Below, piece by piece: positions 25,713 to 35,298 of a stretch of 64,000 nt of DNA. Under the pieces are notes generated by a model, which worked only from the letters and a program-made list of their open reading frames with translations, ran no database searches and was not told the origin of the DNA. Location: the NCBI RefSeq assembly GCF_003318295.1, contig NZ_QOCW01000014.1, forward strand, positions 48,543 to 112,542. Direction: 5' to 3'. Position 1 is the first letter of the stretch. Each line of letters starts with the position of its first letter. The stretch is from Bacillus taeanensis. GTDB lineage: Bacteria > Bacillota > Bacilli > Bacillales > UBA6769. Both the position numbers and the translations under genes were made by a program.

Positions 25713-26969
25713 TTACTCCTTATACGTTTCTAAGAAATGAATACGTTCAAGCATCGTAGGATGACCATAGCGAAACACTTTTACAATCCAAGGTGGACGA
25801 ACTTCGCTTAATCCTGTCACTGTTAATTGCTGAAAAGCACCAATAGCCGCATCAGCATCTTCTGTCATTGTAATTGCGTATTGATCGGCTGCATGTTCAT
25901 GATAACGTGATATGGCATTCGCAATTGGACTTACTAAAAAGGAAAGCAACGAAAAAATTAATAACAGTGCAGGCAGTGAGGCGATATCGCTAACTCCTTT
26001 AATATGAAATACCTTTCCAAACTTTTTAACAAACCACCGCAGCACCATTGAGCCAAACCATAATCCAAAAAAGGTAAGCACAATGGAAGCAAGAACATTT
26101 AGATAAAGGTGGTGCATCACATAATGCCCCATCTCATGAGCCATTATAAACAATACTTCATCATCTTCAAGTTTATTTAATGTTGTATCCCATAATACAA
26201 TTCTTAAGTTTGAGCCAATTCCAGTAACATAAGCATTCATCGCATTCGTCTTTTTTGACATATCTACTTCAAAGACACGTTCGGCAGGAATATTGGCTCG
26301 ATCAGCAAGTGTTAAAATCTCTTCCTCAAGCTCTTTGTCTTTTAATTCATAAAAGTCATTATAAAGAGGATCGATTACAACAGGCTGAATATACATCATA
26401 AAAATAATAAATGGAATAGAAACGAGCCACGTATAAAACCACCAGCGTTTTTCATTTTTTCTCATAAAGAAATAAATAACCGATACCACTAAAAATAAAA
26501 TAAGGAAACCAAGCCAAAATCCTATCACTTGATCACGCATCCAACTGTGAAAGCTTTGGGTAGAAATATGATAAGCCTGTGAGACTTTATAACTAATATA
26601 ATCAAGTGGAAAGCTAAGAATCGCGCTAATTCCCGATAACAAAAAAACAAAAATAGCTGTACGGCCAACAGAAATTTTCATGGTCCCTTTTGCAATATCA
26701 CGAAATTTAACTGTTAGTCCGAAAAATAGGACAACTAAATAAATCCCCCATTCTAAGGGAATCGATAGAAAAAAAATAAGATGCTTTATTCTTGAAAATT
26801 CACTGCTTAATAGAAGCTGTTCGTTTGTCATAAATGTTGTCGGATCTGCAGCCGTTCCCTTATATTGAGAAGGAAGCTCTGTATTTGCTCCTATAAACAA
26901 ATACCATGCTATGATTACTCCATAAAGAATAAAGATTCCAAGAAACCACCAGAAAAATGTTTTCTTCAA
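25713..26969 (-). CDS. M48-family membrane metallopeptidase (Ste24-like)
   Basis: 418 residues, about seven membrane helices. The zinc motif HEMGH is near residue 280 and the third ligand region SRYHEHAADQYA near residue 360, as in CAAX-prenyl-protease-like M48A enzymes. It starts at TTG (26969), a few bases after GGAGGAGG. In bacteria such proteases act in membrane protein quality control. Single gene upstream of a RAT leader that belongs to the next gene. Substrate unknown. Confidence 0.87.
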   Translation of the reverse strand: MKKTFFWWFLGIFILYGVIIAWYLFIGANTELPSQYKGTAADPTTFMTNEQLLLSSEFSRIKHLIFFLSIPLEWGIYLVVLFFGLTVKFRDIAKGTMKISVGRTAIFVFLLSGISAILSFPLDYISYKVSQAYHISTQSFHSWMRDQVIGFWLGFLILFLVVSVIYFFMRKNEKRWWFYTWLVSIPFIIFMMYIQPVVIDPLYNDFYELKDKELEEEILTLADRANIPAERVFEVDMSKKTNAMNAYVTGIGSNLRIVLWDTTLNKLEDDEVLFIMAHEMGHYVMHHLYLNVLASIVLTFFGLWFGSMVLRWFVKKFGKVFHIKGVSDIASLPALLLIFSLLSFLVSPIANAISRYHEHAADQYAITMTEDADAAIGAFQQLTVTGLSEVRPPWIVKVFRYGHPTMLERIHFLETYKE

Positions 26970-27096
26970 AATAACCTCCTCCTCTGCTGTTTAATATGCT
27001 TGTACACTACTCTTCTTTTATTGTAGACCAAACTGCAAATTTTAGAACTCATCCTTCCTTCTCTCTCATTTATTTTTCCTTTTAGATTGCAAAAAA

Positions 27097-27136
27097 CTAG
27101 CTTAAAGCGTTGTTTTACCCCAACGTTTTAAGCTAG
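27097..27136 (-). terminator. Terminator of the lipoprotein gene
   Basis: Sixteen-base stem CTAGCTTAAAGCGTTG/CAACGTTTTAAGCTAG (one wobble pair), 8-base loop, then six T on the minus strand. Confidence 0.85.
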
Positions 27137-27151
27137 CTCCTTACCTCTTCT

Positions 27152-27733
27152 TTAAAGCTTCTCAATATTTCTTTCTGTTATTAACCATGCACCGTTTTGA
27201 TATTCAAAATGCACGATTAATCGATATGGTCCGGTAATTTGGTTTTCGCTCTCTTGAACCACCTTGTAATGTTTATCATTAACTTTTTCCATATCATACG
27301 GTTCATTTTCTTGAAACCAAGTTGGCGCATCTTTTGCAATGAAATAAAGACCGTCTTCTCTTTCTTCATAATAATCATCAACATATGTTTGCGCAACTTC
27401 AGGAGCAGCTACACCTGAAAAAGAATTGATCAGCTCCTGTTTATTTTTATAGTTTGTAACTTTTTGATTTTCATCAGTGTCCTGCATTAAATAATTTTTA
27501 AACGCTGCTGCTAATCCTTCTACATCCGGCTCTTGAATTTTTTCATCAATGCCTTCTTCGCTATTGTCCTGGTTTTCACTTGATTCATTTGTTTGATTTT
27601 CTTGTTCATTTTCATTATTTGTCTGTTCTTCTCCGTCCAAGCCGTTTTCGTCTACTGGTTCTAATTCTGCCGCGTCTGTACAGCCTGCTAATGCAAGCAT
27701 TCCTGCTAGCAAGAAGAGTTGCAGCCATTTCAT
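27152..27733 (-). CDS. Lipoprotein with acidic linker, unknown function
   Basis: 193 residues. Lipoprotein signal LFLLAGMLALAGC puts the lipidated Cys at residue 18. An Asn/Glu-rich disordered linker runs to about residue 68, then a small domain of about 120 residues (EGLAAAFKNYLMQDTDENQK to the C-terminus) with strands such as YRLIVHFEYQNGAWLITERN. The fold is like that of small extracellular domains found in many Bacillus lipoproteins. AAAGGAG before ATG. No function assigned. Confidence 0.7.
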   Translation of the reverse strand: MKWLQLFLLAGMLALAGCTDAAELEPVDENGLDGEEQTNNENEQENQTNESSENQDNSEEGIDEKIQEPDVEGLAAAFKNYLMQDTDENQKVTNYKNKQELINSFSGVAAPEVAQTYVDDYYEEREDGLYFIAKDAPTWFQENEPYDMEKVNDKHYKVVQESENQITGPYRLIVHFEYQNGAWLITERNIEKL

Positions 27734-27843
27734 TTATTATCCGCTCCTTTTTATTATGATCATTAATATTCCGTTCCCTTTCCACATTTCTTCAAACCCT
27801 TTGAAACAAATGTAATAAATTCCCTTGTTAAGAAGAAACTAAA

Positions 27844-27864
27844 AGTGTAATATTACACTATAAT
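27844..27864 (+). promoter_or_regulatory. Operator-like palindrome overlapping a -10 box
   Basis: AGTGTAATATTACACT is a loop-free palindrome, and the 19-base stretch 27844-27862 is identical to 11643-11661. It runs into TATAAT (27859-27864), a likely -10 box for the large membrane protein gene that starts at 27919. A protein bound here would block that promoter. Confidence 0.6.
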
Positions 27865-27918
27865 TAAAAACTCTATCAATCATATAATGAGTTTAAGTGA
27901 ACAAAAGCGGGTGATCAT

Positions 27919-30900
27919 ATGAAGGATGAAGAAAAGAAAATTATTTTTACAGACGAATTAAAAAAGCTTCGGGAAGAACGATTGATAAGCTTGCGTGAGT
28001 ATACTTCTGTAAAAGCGGCATATGAGCGTTATTATAATCAAGCAGAAGAATTAACAACTGCAGTACAAGAAGTTAAGGAAATAACAACAGAACCACCTCC
28101 TTTAAAGCCAAAGGTCCTTCAAAAGCCGAAAAAGAAACGATCGCCTCAAGAAATCCGCGATCGCAATATTACCTCTGTATTAATTCTCGGGGTCGTGCTG
28201 CTTTTAATCGGAGGAATTGTCCTGGCGACAAGCAGCTGGGAAGCGATGACAGCAATTGGAAAGACCGGTCTAATCGCTTCCGTTTGCGGACTATTCTTTG
28301 GAATCAGCTGGTTAAGTAGAAATAAGCTAAAAATTGAAAAAACATCCTTTGCCTTTTTAACGTTAGGAAGTTTATTTTTGCCTATTGTTATACTTTCAGC
28401 TGGTTACTTTGAGTTATTTGGATTGTGGCTGTCTATATTTGGGCCCGGAAAACATCTACTCGGTTTCATTACAGCTGTCATTTGCTTACCGCTCTATAGC
28501 TTTCATGCAAAACGAAAAAACTCAAGACTGTTCGTTTGGTTTACATATTTAACATTAAGCATTGGCATAGCCTTTTTACTTGCTTCCTTCTACCCGCCAA
28601 TTGATTTCTTTTATTTAGGTATTGTTTGTTATAACGCTTTATTGTTAGTTAGCTACTTCCGTTTTAAAAAATCAGAGAAATTTACGCTTTTCTTAAAAGA
28701 GCTGCCTGTGTTTTCTCAAGTAAACTTAGTGCTCTCAACATTACTCATGCTGCTATTTTTTGAAAGTGAAGTGTTTTACAGCTTTAATGTCCTATTAACA
28801 GCTGTTATTTACTTAGCGATGATATTTACGGCAAAACGAAAAGAATATCATTTTATTTTTACGCTTCTTTTTGTATATGGCGTCTATCAATTAATTGAAC
28901 ACTCGTTTTTACAGTCTGTTGATGTTGTGCTGTATGCTTTAGTAGGATTTGTTTTTATCGGATTACAAACAAAATTGAAAGATCAGAACGGCTATTTACA
29001 AAAAGCGTTTCAATTTACGAGCGCTGCTGTCTCATTTTGCGCCTTTTTATTTATTAGCTATAAAGGCATTGCCCTGCGCTTTGAAGAGCCATCATGGTTA
29101 CTATTTTTCGGCTATCTTATCATTTGCGCCAACTATATCTTTTTAGCTTATGAAACAAAATTCAGGCTGTTTTCCTTTTTAGCACCGACTTTCTTCATCA
29201 TAGCCGGCATGCAGATGATGAGCTTAGTGTACGATACGATTACAGCTAACATGTTTTCTGCTCATACGTTTGCAATCGGTACGCTATTATTTACGATTGG
29301 CTATTTTTACAACAAGTGGAAATTTACGCTTGCTGTTAAATACAGCTCATTATTTGTTTCAATTGGGGTTATGCTTTTAGCAGTCGGCGCAGCTCTTCTT
29401 GCAAACGAATGGTATACAGCTTCATCGTTATTTGTCTTATTTGGAATTGTTATGTATTATACGAACACTTCAATGCCGATAGAATGGCTCAAAGGACTAA
29501 CAGCATGGCTAAATCCGATAAGCTGGATGCTTGCAGGAATCACGCTTTATCCTGAGTTTATAAGCTTATTTAAAAACTATGAAACAACATTCGGACTTCC
29601 ATTTCACTTTGGAATCGTAGGTGTGAGCTTACTTGTAATCGCAGCCGTATGGAAAGCCGGCAAACGATTTGATTTTGAACGCAGCACTTTTTGGACAGCA
29701 AAAGCGGTATATGCACTTGGACTCGTGCTTCTCTTCACAGAAATGATTAATCCGCTTTATGTGCGAACAGGACTGCTGTTAGGCGGGATAGCTGCAGCTT
29801 ACCTTATCATTAAACGTACAAATAAAAATGAAATATGGATGATTATTAGTTTACTAACGCTCGCCTCTTACTTATCAGCTATAAGCGGCCTGAGGATGAG
29901 TGGAGATTTAATAGACAGTGTCCAGTGGCTTGGCGGCGCGGTTCTTTTACTAATTATTTCTGAAACACTCGGTAAAAGAAATAGTGCAATGAAAAATGCT
30001 TATTTTTACACAAGCCACCTCTATTTACCGATTGCCTTGTTTTTAACGATGATTACCGGAGTTGACCGTCCGCTAGCGGTATTAATTGCACTTTCTGTAT
30101 ACGGATATAGTGTATGGAAATGTACGAAAGAGTGGGAGAGAAAACTATTCTTGTATGCTGGATTTACCATACTGCCGCTGTTTGTCTGGTCAGCGATTTT
30201 ATTTTTGAATCTTGACTATGAATTTGAAAAATACAGCTTTTTTACAGCAAGCTTCATAATCTTTATAATGTGGTACTTGATGAACGACGACTGGAAAGAA
30301 CGAATAAAGTGGTATTTTATTCCCTTTTCTATACTTGGTACAGTTCTCTTTAGTTTTGATTATTACGAATATCCTAACACTGCTTTTGGAGTTGAAATCA
30401 TTTTTATTGCAATAACACTGTATGTTATGCACAAGTCAGACTGGCACATTTTCACACTTGTTCCTTTATTAATGATTATTCCAATTTTAAATTTATTAAG
30501 TTTAGAAAATCTTGAAAATGATGCATTATACGTTATTATCTACATTGTTTTTGCATTTGTCGTTAAAGCAATTGGGGATGTTCTTTTCGGCTATCTTTAC
30601 GAACGAAATGGAACAAAATTACGAGATATAAAAATTGATTGGTATGCATTTACGGCACTGCTCATTATTTTTGCTGCCCTAGATTTTATTACCTATTATT
30701 CACCACTATGGCTAAAGGAACTGCCAGCTCTTGCACTTTCTCTTTTACTGTTTCTTCAAATCCGAAAAGTAAAAGATGAACTGCCGTTAAAAATAATAAA
30801 AACAATTGCTACTGTTAGTCTTCTCTATCCATACTATGTACTGCTCGGTAACGTTCCAGTTAACGAGTATATTGAAGCAGAAGCATATTTACTGCCATGG

Positions 30901-31329
30901 ATTATCCTTACAATCGCTCTTTCAAAACGCACATGGTCTAATAAAAAGAAGACGATGGACATACTTCAATGGATCGTGCTGGTTATTGTCGCGGCTCTTC
31001 TTGTTCAAGACGCGCTGAGAAGCAATACGATTTATGATGCATTAATTACCGGTGGATTATCCCTGCTTTCAGTATTAGGCGGACTTCATTACAAAATTAA
31101 ATCGTACTTCTTCATCGGCAGCGGGGTGCTTCTTTTAAATGTAATGCTACAAACGAGACCATTTTGGGGAAATATGCCGTGGTGGGCTTACCTGCTTATT
31201 GCAGGATTTACCCTTATTGCTGCGGCAAGCTTTTATGAATGGCAGAAGCAGCAAAAAGACGATGATGGAAATACATTCATTCAAAAAAAGAAAGAGCAGT
31301 GGAAAGCTAAGTGGAAACAGTGGGAATAA
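27919..31329 (+). CDS. Very large multi-spanning membrane protein, unknown function
   Basis: 1136 residues. The first 90 are a cytoplasmic charged region with coiled coil and a Lys/Pro-rich linker (PPPLKPKVLQKPKKKRSPQE). The rest is hydrophobic, with roughly 30 membrane helices and short loops, and a basic C-terminal tail (KKKEQWKAKWKQWE). No transporter signature, ATPase motif or enzyme motif is visible. It shares its operator-like palindrome with the HTH regulator at 11156. The N-terminal layout recalls the DUF2157 group, but I am not sure. A single gene with its own terminator. Confidence 0.75.
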   Translation: MKDEEKKIIFTDELKKLREERLISLREYTSVKAAYERYYNQAEELTTAVQEVKEITTEPPPLKPKVLQKPKKKRSPQEIRDRNITSVLILGVVLLLIGGIVLATSSWEAMTAIGKTGLIASVCGLFFGISWLSRNKLKIEKTSFAFLTLGSLFLPIVILSAGYFELFGLWLSIFGPGKHLLGFITAVICLPLYSFHAKRKNSRLFVWFTYLTLSIGIAFLLASFYPPIDFFYLGIVCYNALLLVSYFRFKKSEKFTLFLKELPVFSQVNLVLSTLLMLLFFESEVFYSFNVLLTAVIYLAMIFTAKRKEYHFIFTLLFVYGVYQLIEHSFLQSVDVVLYALVGFVFIGLQTKLKDQNGYLQKAFQFTSAAVSFCAFLFISYKGIALRFEEPSWLLFFGYLIICANYIFLAYETKFRLFSFLAPTFFIIAGMQMMSLVYDTITANMFSAHTFAIGTLLFTIGYFYNKWKFTLAVKYSSLFVSIGVMLLAVGAALLANEWYTASSLFVLFGIVMYYTNTSMPIEWLKGLTAWLNPISWMLAGITLYPEFISLFKNYETTFGLPFHFGIVGVSLLVIAAVWKAGKRFDFERSTFWTAKAVYALGLVLLFTEMINPLYVRTGLLLGGIAAAYLIIKRTNKNEIWMIISLLTLASYLSAISGLRMSGDLIDSVQWLGGAVLLLIISETLGKRNSAMKNAYFYTSHLYLPIALFLTMITGVDRPLAVLIALSVYGYSVWKCTKEWERKLFLYAGFTILPLFVWSAILFLNLDYEFEKYSFFTASFIIFIMWYLMNDDWKERIKWYFIPFSILGTVLFSFDYYEYPNTAFGVEIIFIAITLYVMHKSDWHIFTLVPLLMIIPILNLLSLENLENDALYVIIYIVFAFVVKAIGDVLFGYLYERNGTKLRDIKIDWYAFTALLIIFAALDFITYYSPLWLKELPALALSLLLFLQIRKVKDELPLKIIKTIATVSLLYPYYVLLGNVPVNEYIEAEAYLLPWIILTIALSKRTWSNKKKTMDILQWIVLVIVAALLVQDALRSNTIYDALITGGLSLLSVLGGLHYKIKSYFFIGSGVLLLNVMLQTRPFWGNMPWWAYLLIAGFTLIAAASFYEWQKQQKDDDGNTFIQKKKEQWKAKWKQWE

Positions 31330-31332
31330 AGA

Positions 31333-31362
31333 AAACGTGCTAACGATTTTGTTAGCACGTTT
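31333..31362 (+). terminator. Terminator of the large membrane protein gene
   Basis: Twelve-base stem AAACGTGCTAAC/GTTAGCACGTTT with a 6-base loop, right after the stop codon; T-rich tail. Confidence 0.85.
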
Positions 31363-31385
31363 GTTATTTATTGTAATGCCCTTAC

Positions 31386-32252
31386 TTACTTTACTAAGTC
31401 TTTTAATAACTGTTCAATTGCATGGCCAACTCCATGCTCAATATTCTTTTTCGTAACAAAATGACAGATATCTTTAATTTCTTGTTCCGCGTTTTCCATC
31501 GCCACACTTCTCCCGGCAATTCGAAGCATTGAAACATCATTAAAATTATCACCAAGTGCCATTACATCTTTCATGTCTACACCGCGTTCTTTCGCAAACT
31601 TTTCAAGCGCGATCCCTTTTTGCGCGTTAATATGGTTAATTTCTAAATTATCGCGTGCGGAAGCTGTAATCGAAAGGTCGTTTTCGCCTTCAAGCTCTCC
31701 TCCAACATTGCGAAGCTTTTCTTCGATACGAGAAAAAGTTAACACTTTATAAAATTCAATATCCGGGAGATCAAACAAATGATCATAGCTTTCAATTGTT
31801 TTTAAGCGTCCTACTTCAACGCGGTGCATCACATGTGAGCGGATTTTTTCTTCATCATAATTAACATTTGTTGAGGACACAATTTCAATCATTGCCTGAA
31901 TAGAACGGTCTAAATTATCTGTGTATGTGCCGTGGTTTGTAAACACTTCAAAATAAATATCTTGTTTTTGACACGCTTGTTGAATTTTTAAGTAAAGGTC
32001 GTTTCCTAATGGAACACTATCAAGCAGTTCACCTTCAGCAGTGCGGATTTCCCCTCCATTTAATCCGATCACTGGAATTTTCAATCCTGCTTTCGCAAGC
32101 GGCTCCGCTGCCGCAATATAACCGCGACCTGTTGCAACAATTACTTCAATTCCCTGCTCCTGTGCCTTTTTAATTGCTGCAGCATTTTCTTTACTTACTT
32201 CCTCTTCATTGTTTAACAGTGTTCCATCCATATCCGTCGCAATGATTTTCAT
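31386..32252 (-). CDS. Cof-type HAD-IIB sugar phosphatase
   Basis: 288 residues from ATG 32252, nine bases after GAGAGG; an ATG three codons earlier touches that site. HAD motif I is ATDMDGTLL at the N-terminus, motif II region VIVATGRGY, the Lys before GIALEKFAKERG, and motif IV ALGDNFNDVSML. Large type IIB cap. Members hydrolyse sugar phosphates, flavin or nucleotide phosphates with broad range. Precise substrate unknown. Confidence 0.9.
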   Translation of the reverse strand: MKIIATDMDGTLLNNEEEVSKENAAAIKKAQEQGIEVIVATGRGYIAAAEPLAKAGLKIPVIGLNGGEIRTAEGELLDSVPLGNDLYLKIQQACQKQDIYFEVFTNHGTYTDNLDRSIQAMIEIVSSTNVNYDEEKIRSHVMHRVEVGRLKTIESYDHLFDLPDIEFYKVLTFSRIEEKLRNVGGELEGENDLSITASARDNLEINHINAQKGIALEKFAKERGVDMKDVMALGDNFNDVSMLRIAGRSVAMENAEQEIKDICHFVTKKNIEHGVGHAIEQLLKDLVK

Positions 32253-32357
32253 CTCCAACATCCTCTCTATTTTAGCTTACATCGTCATTTTACCAAACCT
32301 TACCGAATTCATGCACGTTGTTTTAATTTTTTTAAAAGAAACAGCCATGAAATCCAT

Positions 32358-32397
32358 AAAAAAACTCCTAGAAAATAATTTTCTAGGAGTTTTTTTT
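32358..32397 (-). terminator. Terminator of the ABC importer operon
   Basis: Stem AAAAAACTCCTAGAAAA/TTTTCTAGGAGTTTTTT around a 3-base spacer, with long A and T runs; overlaps the stop codon of the ATPase gene. Confidence 0.9.
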
Positions 32398-33211
32398 AAC
32401 TTAACAGTGCACGGTCACTTGCCATTTTTTCACCGCGAATGCGCTGGAATTCTTGAAGAAGTGCTTCAATCGTTAAATTTTTCTTTTCATCGCCATCTAC
32501 TTCTAAAATAATTTGTCCTTTATCCATCATAATAAGACGATTGCCAAGATCTAATGCCTGCTGCATATTGTGCGTTACCATTAACGTTGTAAGCTGATAT
32601 TTCTCAACAATTTCTTTCGTTAAATTTGTAATCAGTTCAGCTCGTGACGGATCAAGTGCCGCTGTATGCTCATCAAGCAGTAAGATTTTTGGCTCTGTAA
32701 ATGTAGCCATCAGAAGTGACAATGCTTGACGTTCTCCACCTGATAAGAGACCTACTTTTGCATTAAGACGATCTTCGAGTCCAAGCGAAAGGCTTTCCAG
32801 TACTTCTTTAAAAAAGTCACGCTTCTTTTTTGTTACTCCAAAACGAAGTGTCCGTTTTCTGTTACGGCTGTAGGCCATTGCTAAATTTTCTTCAATGGTC
32901 ATTGTTGGCGCTGTTCCTGCCATTGGATCTTGGAATACACGACCAATGTACTTCGAACGCTTATATTCAGGTAGATTCGTTACATCATTTCCATCAATAA
33001 CAACTGAACCAACATCTGGCGTTAACACTCCTGACGTCATATTCATTAATGTTGACTTTCCAGCACCATTACTGCCGATAATCGTCACAAAATCACCTGG
33101 TTTTAAGGAAAGATTAATTGAATTTAAAGCAATTTTTTCGTCTGGTGTTCCTTCATTAAAAATTTTATTAATCTGTTTGAGATGAAGCAATTCGCTCACC
33201 ATCCTTTGCAT
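32396..33211 (-). CDS. ABC transporter ATP-binding protein
   Basis: Up to 271 residues. Walker A GSNGAGKST, signature LSGGERQ, Walker B ILLLDEHTAALD and the switch His (VTHNMQQALDLG) are all intact. Start uncertain: GTG at 33199 or TTG at 33190 may be used instead of ATG 33211, since the gene overlaps the end of the permease gene by about 30-40 bases and the AAAGG site lies within the overlap. Third gene of a binding protein-permease-ATPase operon. Confidence 0.92.
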   Translation of the reverse strand: MQRMVSELLHLKQINKIFNEGTPDEKIALNSINLSLKPGDFVTIIGSNGAGKSTLMNMTSGVLTPDVGSVVIDGNDVTNLPEYKRSKYIGRVFQDPMAGTAPTMTIEENLAMAYSRNRKRTLRFGVTKKKRDFFKEVLESLSLGLEDRLNAKVGLLSGGERQALSLLMATFTEPKILLLDEHTAALDPSRAELITNLTKEIVEKYQLTTLMVTHNMQQALDLGNRLIMMDKGQIILEVDGDEKKNLTIEALLQEFQRIRGEKMASDRALLS

Positions 33212-34196
33212 TCATAACTCCTAGCGCTGCTAAACGTTCTGCTTTTAACTTTCGTTTACGAGCTTTATCACGCTGTGCATCAATGAATTTCGGTACAATT
33301 AAAGCAATAATTACAATGGTTGCTGTAATAAGCTTCATGTCGCCTGTTTCCAAAAACTCTACTCGAAGTGCAAGACTGACAACGATACGATAAATAATAG
33401 CTCCACCAATAACCGCTAAAGTTGTTCTCGCAATCGTTTTTGTACCAAAAATCGCTTCACCGATAATAACAGATGCAAGACCGATAATAATCATACCGAT
33501 CCCCATACCAACATCAGCAAATGATCCGTACTGGGCAATGAATGCTCCTGAGAGGGCAACTAATGCATTTGATATCCCTAAACCTAAAATCGTCAGCTGA
33601 TCGGTATTTGCTGAAAAACTGCGAATCATTCGCTTATTATCACCTGTTGCTCGTAACGCAAGGCCCACTTCTGTTTGTAAAAAACGATCTGTAATAAGTT
33701 TAATAAGTAATGTAATAAGTGCCATAATAATTAATACAGCCCATGTTTTCGGCAGACTCTCTCCCATGCCTAGCGCTGATGCAATACTATTAAAAAAGCT
33801 GTCAATGCCTGTGCTGTTAAACCAATCTCCCATTTTAGTAAAAAGCGTTTCATTGTTTAAAAGTGGTACATTGGAACGTCCCATAATTCGTAAATTAATG
33901 GAATAAAGAGCAATCATCATTAAAATCCCCGATAAAAGCGGATTAATTTTTCCTTTTGTATGAAGTAAACCTGTTATACAGCCGGCAATAAACCCAGCGA
34001 GTACTGCTGCAATTGTTGCAAAGATAGGGTGAGTTCCATTCATAATCATAACAGCTGCGACAGCCGCACCTGTTACAAAGCTGCCGTCAACCGTTAAATC
34101 TGGAAAATCTAAAATACGAAACGATAAATATACACCAAGTGCCATAATCGCATAAATAATACCTGACTCTACTGCACCAAACAATGCCGTAATCAC
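33168..34196 (-). CDS. ABC transporter permease (branched-chain amino acid-like fold)
   Basis: 342 residues from GTG 34196, which has AAAGGAGG seven bases upstream; the 21 codons before it lack a start with such a site. About eight to nine membrane helices (ESGIIYAIMALGVYLSFRIL, GIGMIIIGLASVIIGEAIFG) and a basic cytoplasmic tail. This permease type pairs with PF04392-type binding proteins, as does the gene upstream. Confidence 0.9.
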   Translation of the reverse strand: MITALFGAVESGIIYAIMALGVYLSFRILDFPDLTVDGSFVTGAAVAAVMIMNGTHPIFATIAAVLAGFIAGCITGLLHTKGKINPLLSGILMMIALYSINLRIMGRSNVPLLNNETLFTKMGDWFNSTGIDSFFNSIASALGMGESLPKTWAVLIIMALITLLIKLITDRFLQTEVGLALRATGDNKRMIRSFSANTDQLTILGLGISNALVALSGAFIAQYGSFADVGMGIGMIIIGLASVIIGEAIFGTKTIARTTLAVIGGAIIYRIVVSLALRVEFLETGDMKLITATIVIIALIVPKFIDAQRDKARKRKLKAERLAALGVMNAKDGERIASSQTD

Positions 34197-34238
34197 TATA
34201 ATACCTCCTTTATAAAATGCTCTCATTAACAAAGAAAA

Positions 34239-34280
34239 GGTTGACTCATTAGGGGCCATTCCCCAATTTTTGAGTCAACC
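34239..34280 (-). terminator. Intercistronic hairpin between binding protein and permease
   Basis: Outer stem GGTTGACTCA/TGAGTCAACC with a nested GGGG/CCCC stem, followed on the minus strand by CTTTTC. It lies within one operon, so it probably makes the binding protein more abundant than the permease and ATPase. Confidence 0.7.
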
Positions 34281-34293
34281 CGTTTATCGAAGA

Positions 34294-35298
34294 TTATTCG
34301 ATATATTCAGCAATGTCATCCCATTCTGGTTTTAACTCAATATCCATTTCTTTTGCTGCATTTTTATTAATTAATAGCTTTAATTCTTGCGCTGCATAAA
34401 CTGGCGCTACTTCTGAAATAGCCTTCTCACTTTTTAAAATTTGAACAGCCATTTCGCCAGTTTGATAACCTAACTCATAGTAATCAACACCAAAACCTGC
34501 AAAACCACCGCGTTTGACTGAGTCACCTTCTCCTACAAATAACGGAAGATCGCTGTCATTTGCAACCGCTACAACTGACTCTAACGCTGAAACAACGGTG
34601 TTATCTTTTACAACGTAAATCACATCAGCACGTCCTACTAAAGATTCTGCAGCCTGCTTTACTTCAGCGGACGTTGAAACTGGAGCCTCTACAGCTTCTA
34701 AGCCTGTTCCTTCCATTTCCTCTTTCACTTGTTCAACTTGATATTCTGCATTTTGCTCACCTGCATTGTAAATAAGGCCAACTTTTGTTACATCAAAGTT
34801 TTCAGCGATAAATTTAACAGTGCTGGGAATCGCTGCTGGTAACGTATCTGACGTACCCGTAATATTTACTCCTGCTTCTTCCATTGATGGTACAAGCTGT
34901 GCACCAACTGGATCTGTTACCGCTGTAAAGACGATTGGAATTTCATTTGTTGCATTTAAGGCAGATTGTGCACTAGGTGTTGAGTTTGCAAAAATTAAAT
35001 CAACTTTGTCGCCAACGAAGTTTTGCGCAATTGTCATGCTTGTATTCATGTCGCCTTGGGCAATTTGCACGTCAAACTTAGCATTTTCAAAACCGTTTTC
35101 CTTTAGAGCTGCTTTAAAACCCTCTGTTGCCGCATCAAGTGATGGGTGCTCAACAATTTGCGTAATCCCAATTGAAACAGGTTCCGCAGATGCTCCCCCT
35201 TCTGTATTATCAGCCGCTTCTTTGTCGCTTGTCCCACATCCTGCCAATGCCATGGCACTTAGAATAGAGACACCAAGAATTTTCTTCCAACCTTTCAC
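34294..35298 (-). CDS. ABC transporter substrate-binding lipoprotein (PF04392 type)
   Basis: 334 residues, GTG start after AGAGGGGG. Lipoprotein signal ILSAMALAGCGTSDKE, then a two-lobe binding fold beginning VSIGITQIVEHPSLDAATEG. FANSTPSAQSALNATNEIPI and PVGAQLVPSM are typical of the PF04392 family. Streptococcal relatives (TrpX type) have been tied to aromatic amino acids. A Phe/Tyr catabolic cluster starts 1.7 kb away, so an aromatic amino acid ligand is possible, but that is inference. Confidence 0.88.
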   Translation of the reverse strand: MKGWKKILGVSILSAMALAGCGTSDKEAADNTEGGASAEPVSIGITQIVEHPSLDAATEGFKAALKENGFENAKFDVQIAQGDMNTSMTIAQNFVGDKVDLIFANSTPSAQSALNATNEIPIVFTAVTDPVGAQLVPSMEEAGVNITGTSDTLPAAIPSTVKFIAENFDVTKVGLIYNAGEQNAEYQVEQVKEEMEGTGLEAVEAPVSTSAEVKQAAESLVGRADVIYVVKDNTVVSALESVVAVANDSDLPLFVGEGDSVKRGGFAGFGVDYYELGYQTGEMAVQILKSEKAISEVAPVYAAQELKLLINKNAAKEMDIELKPEWDDIAEYIE

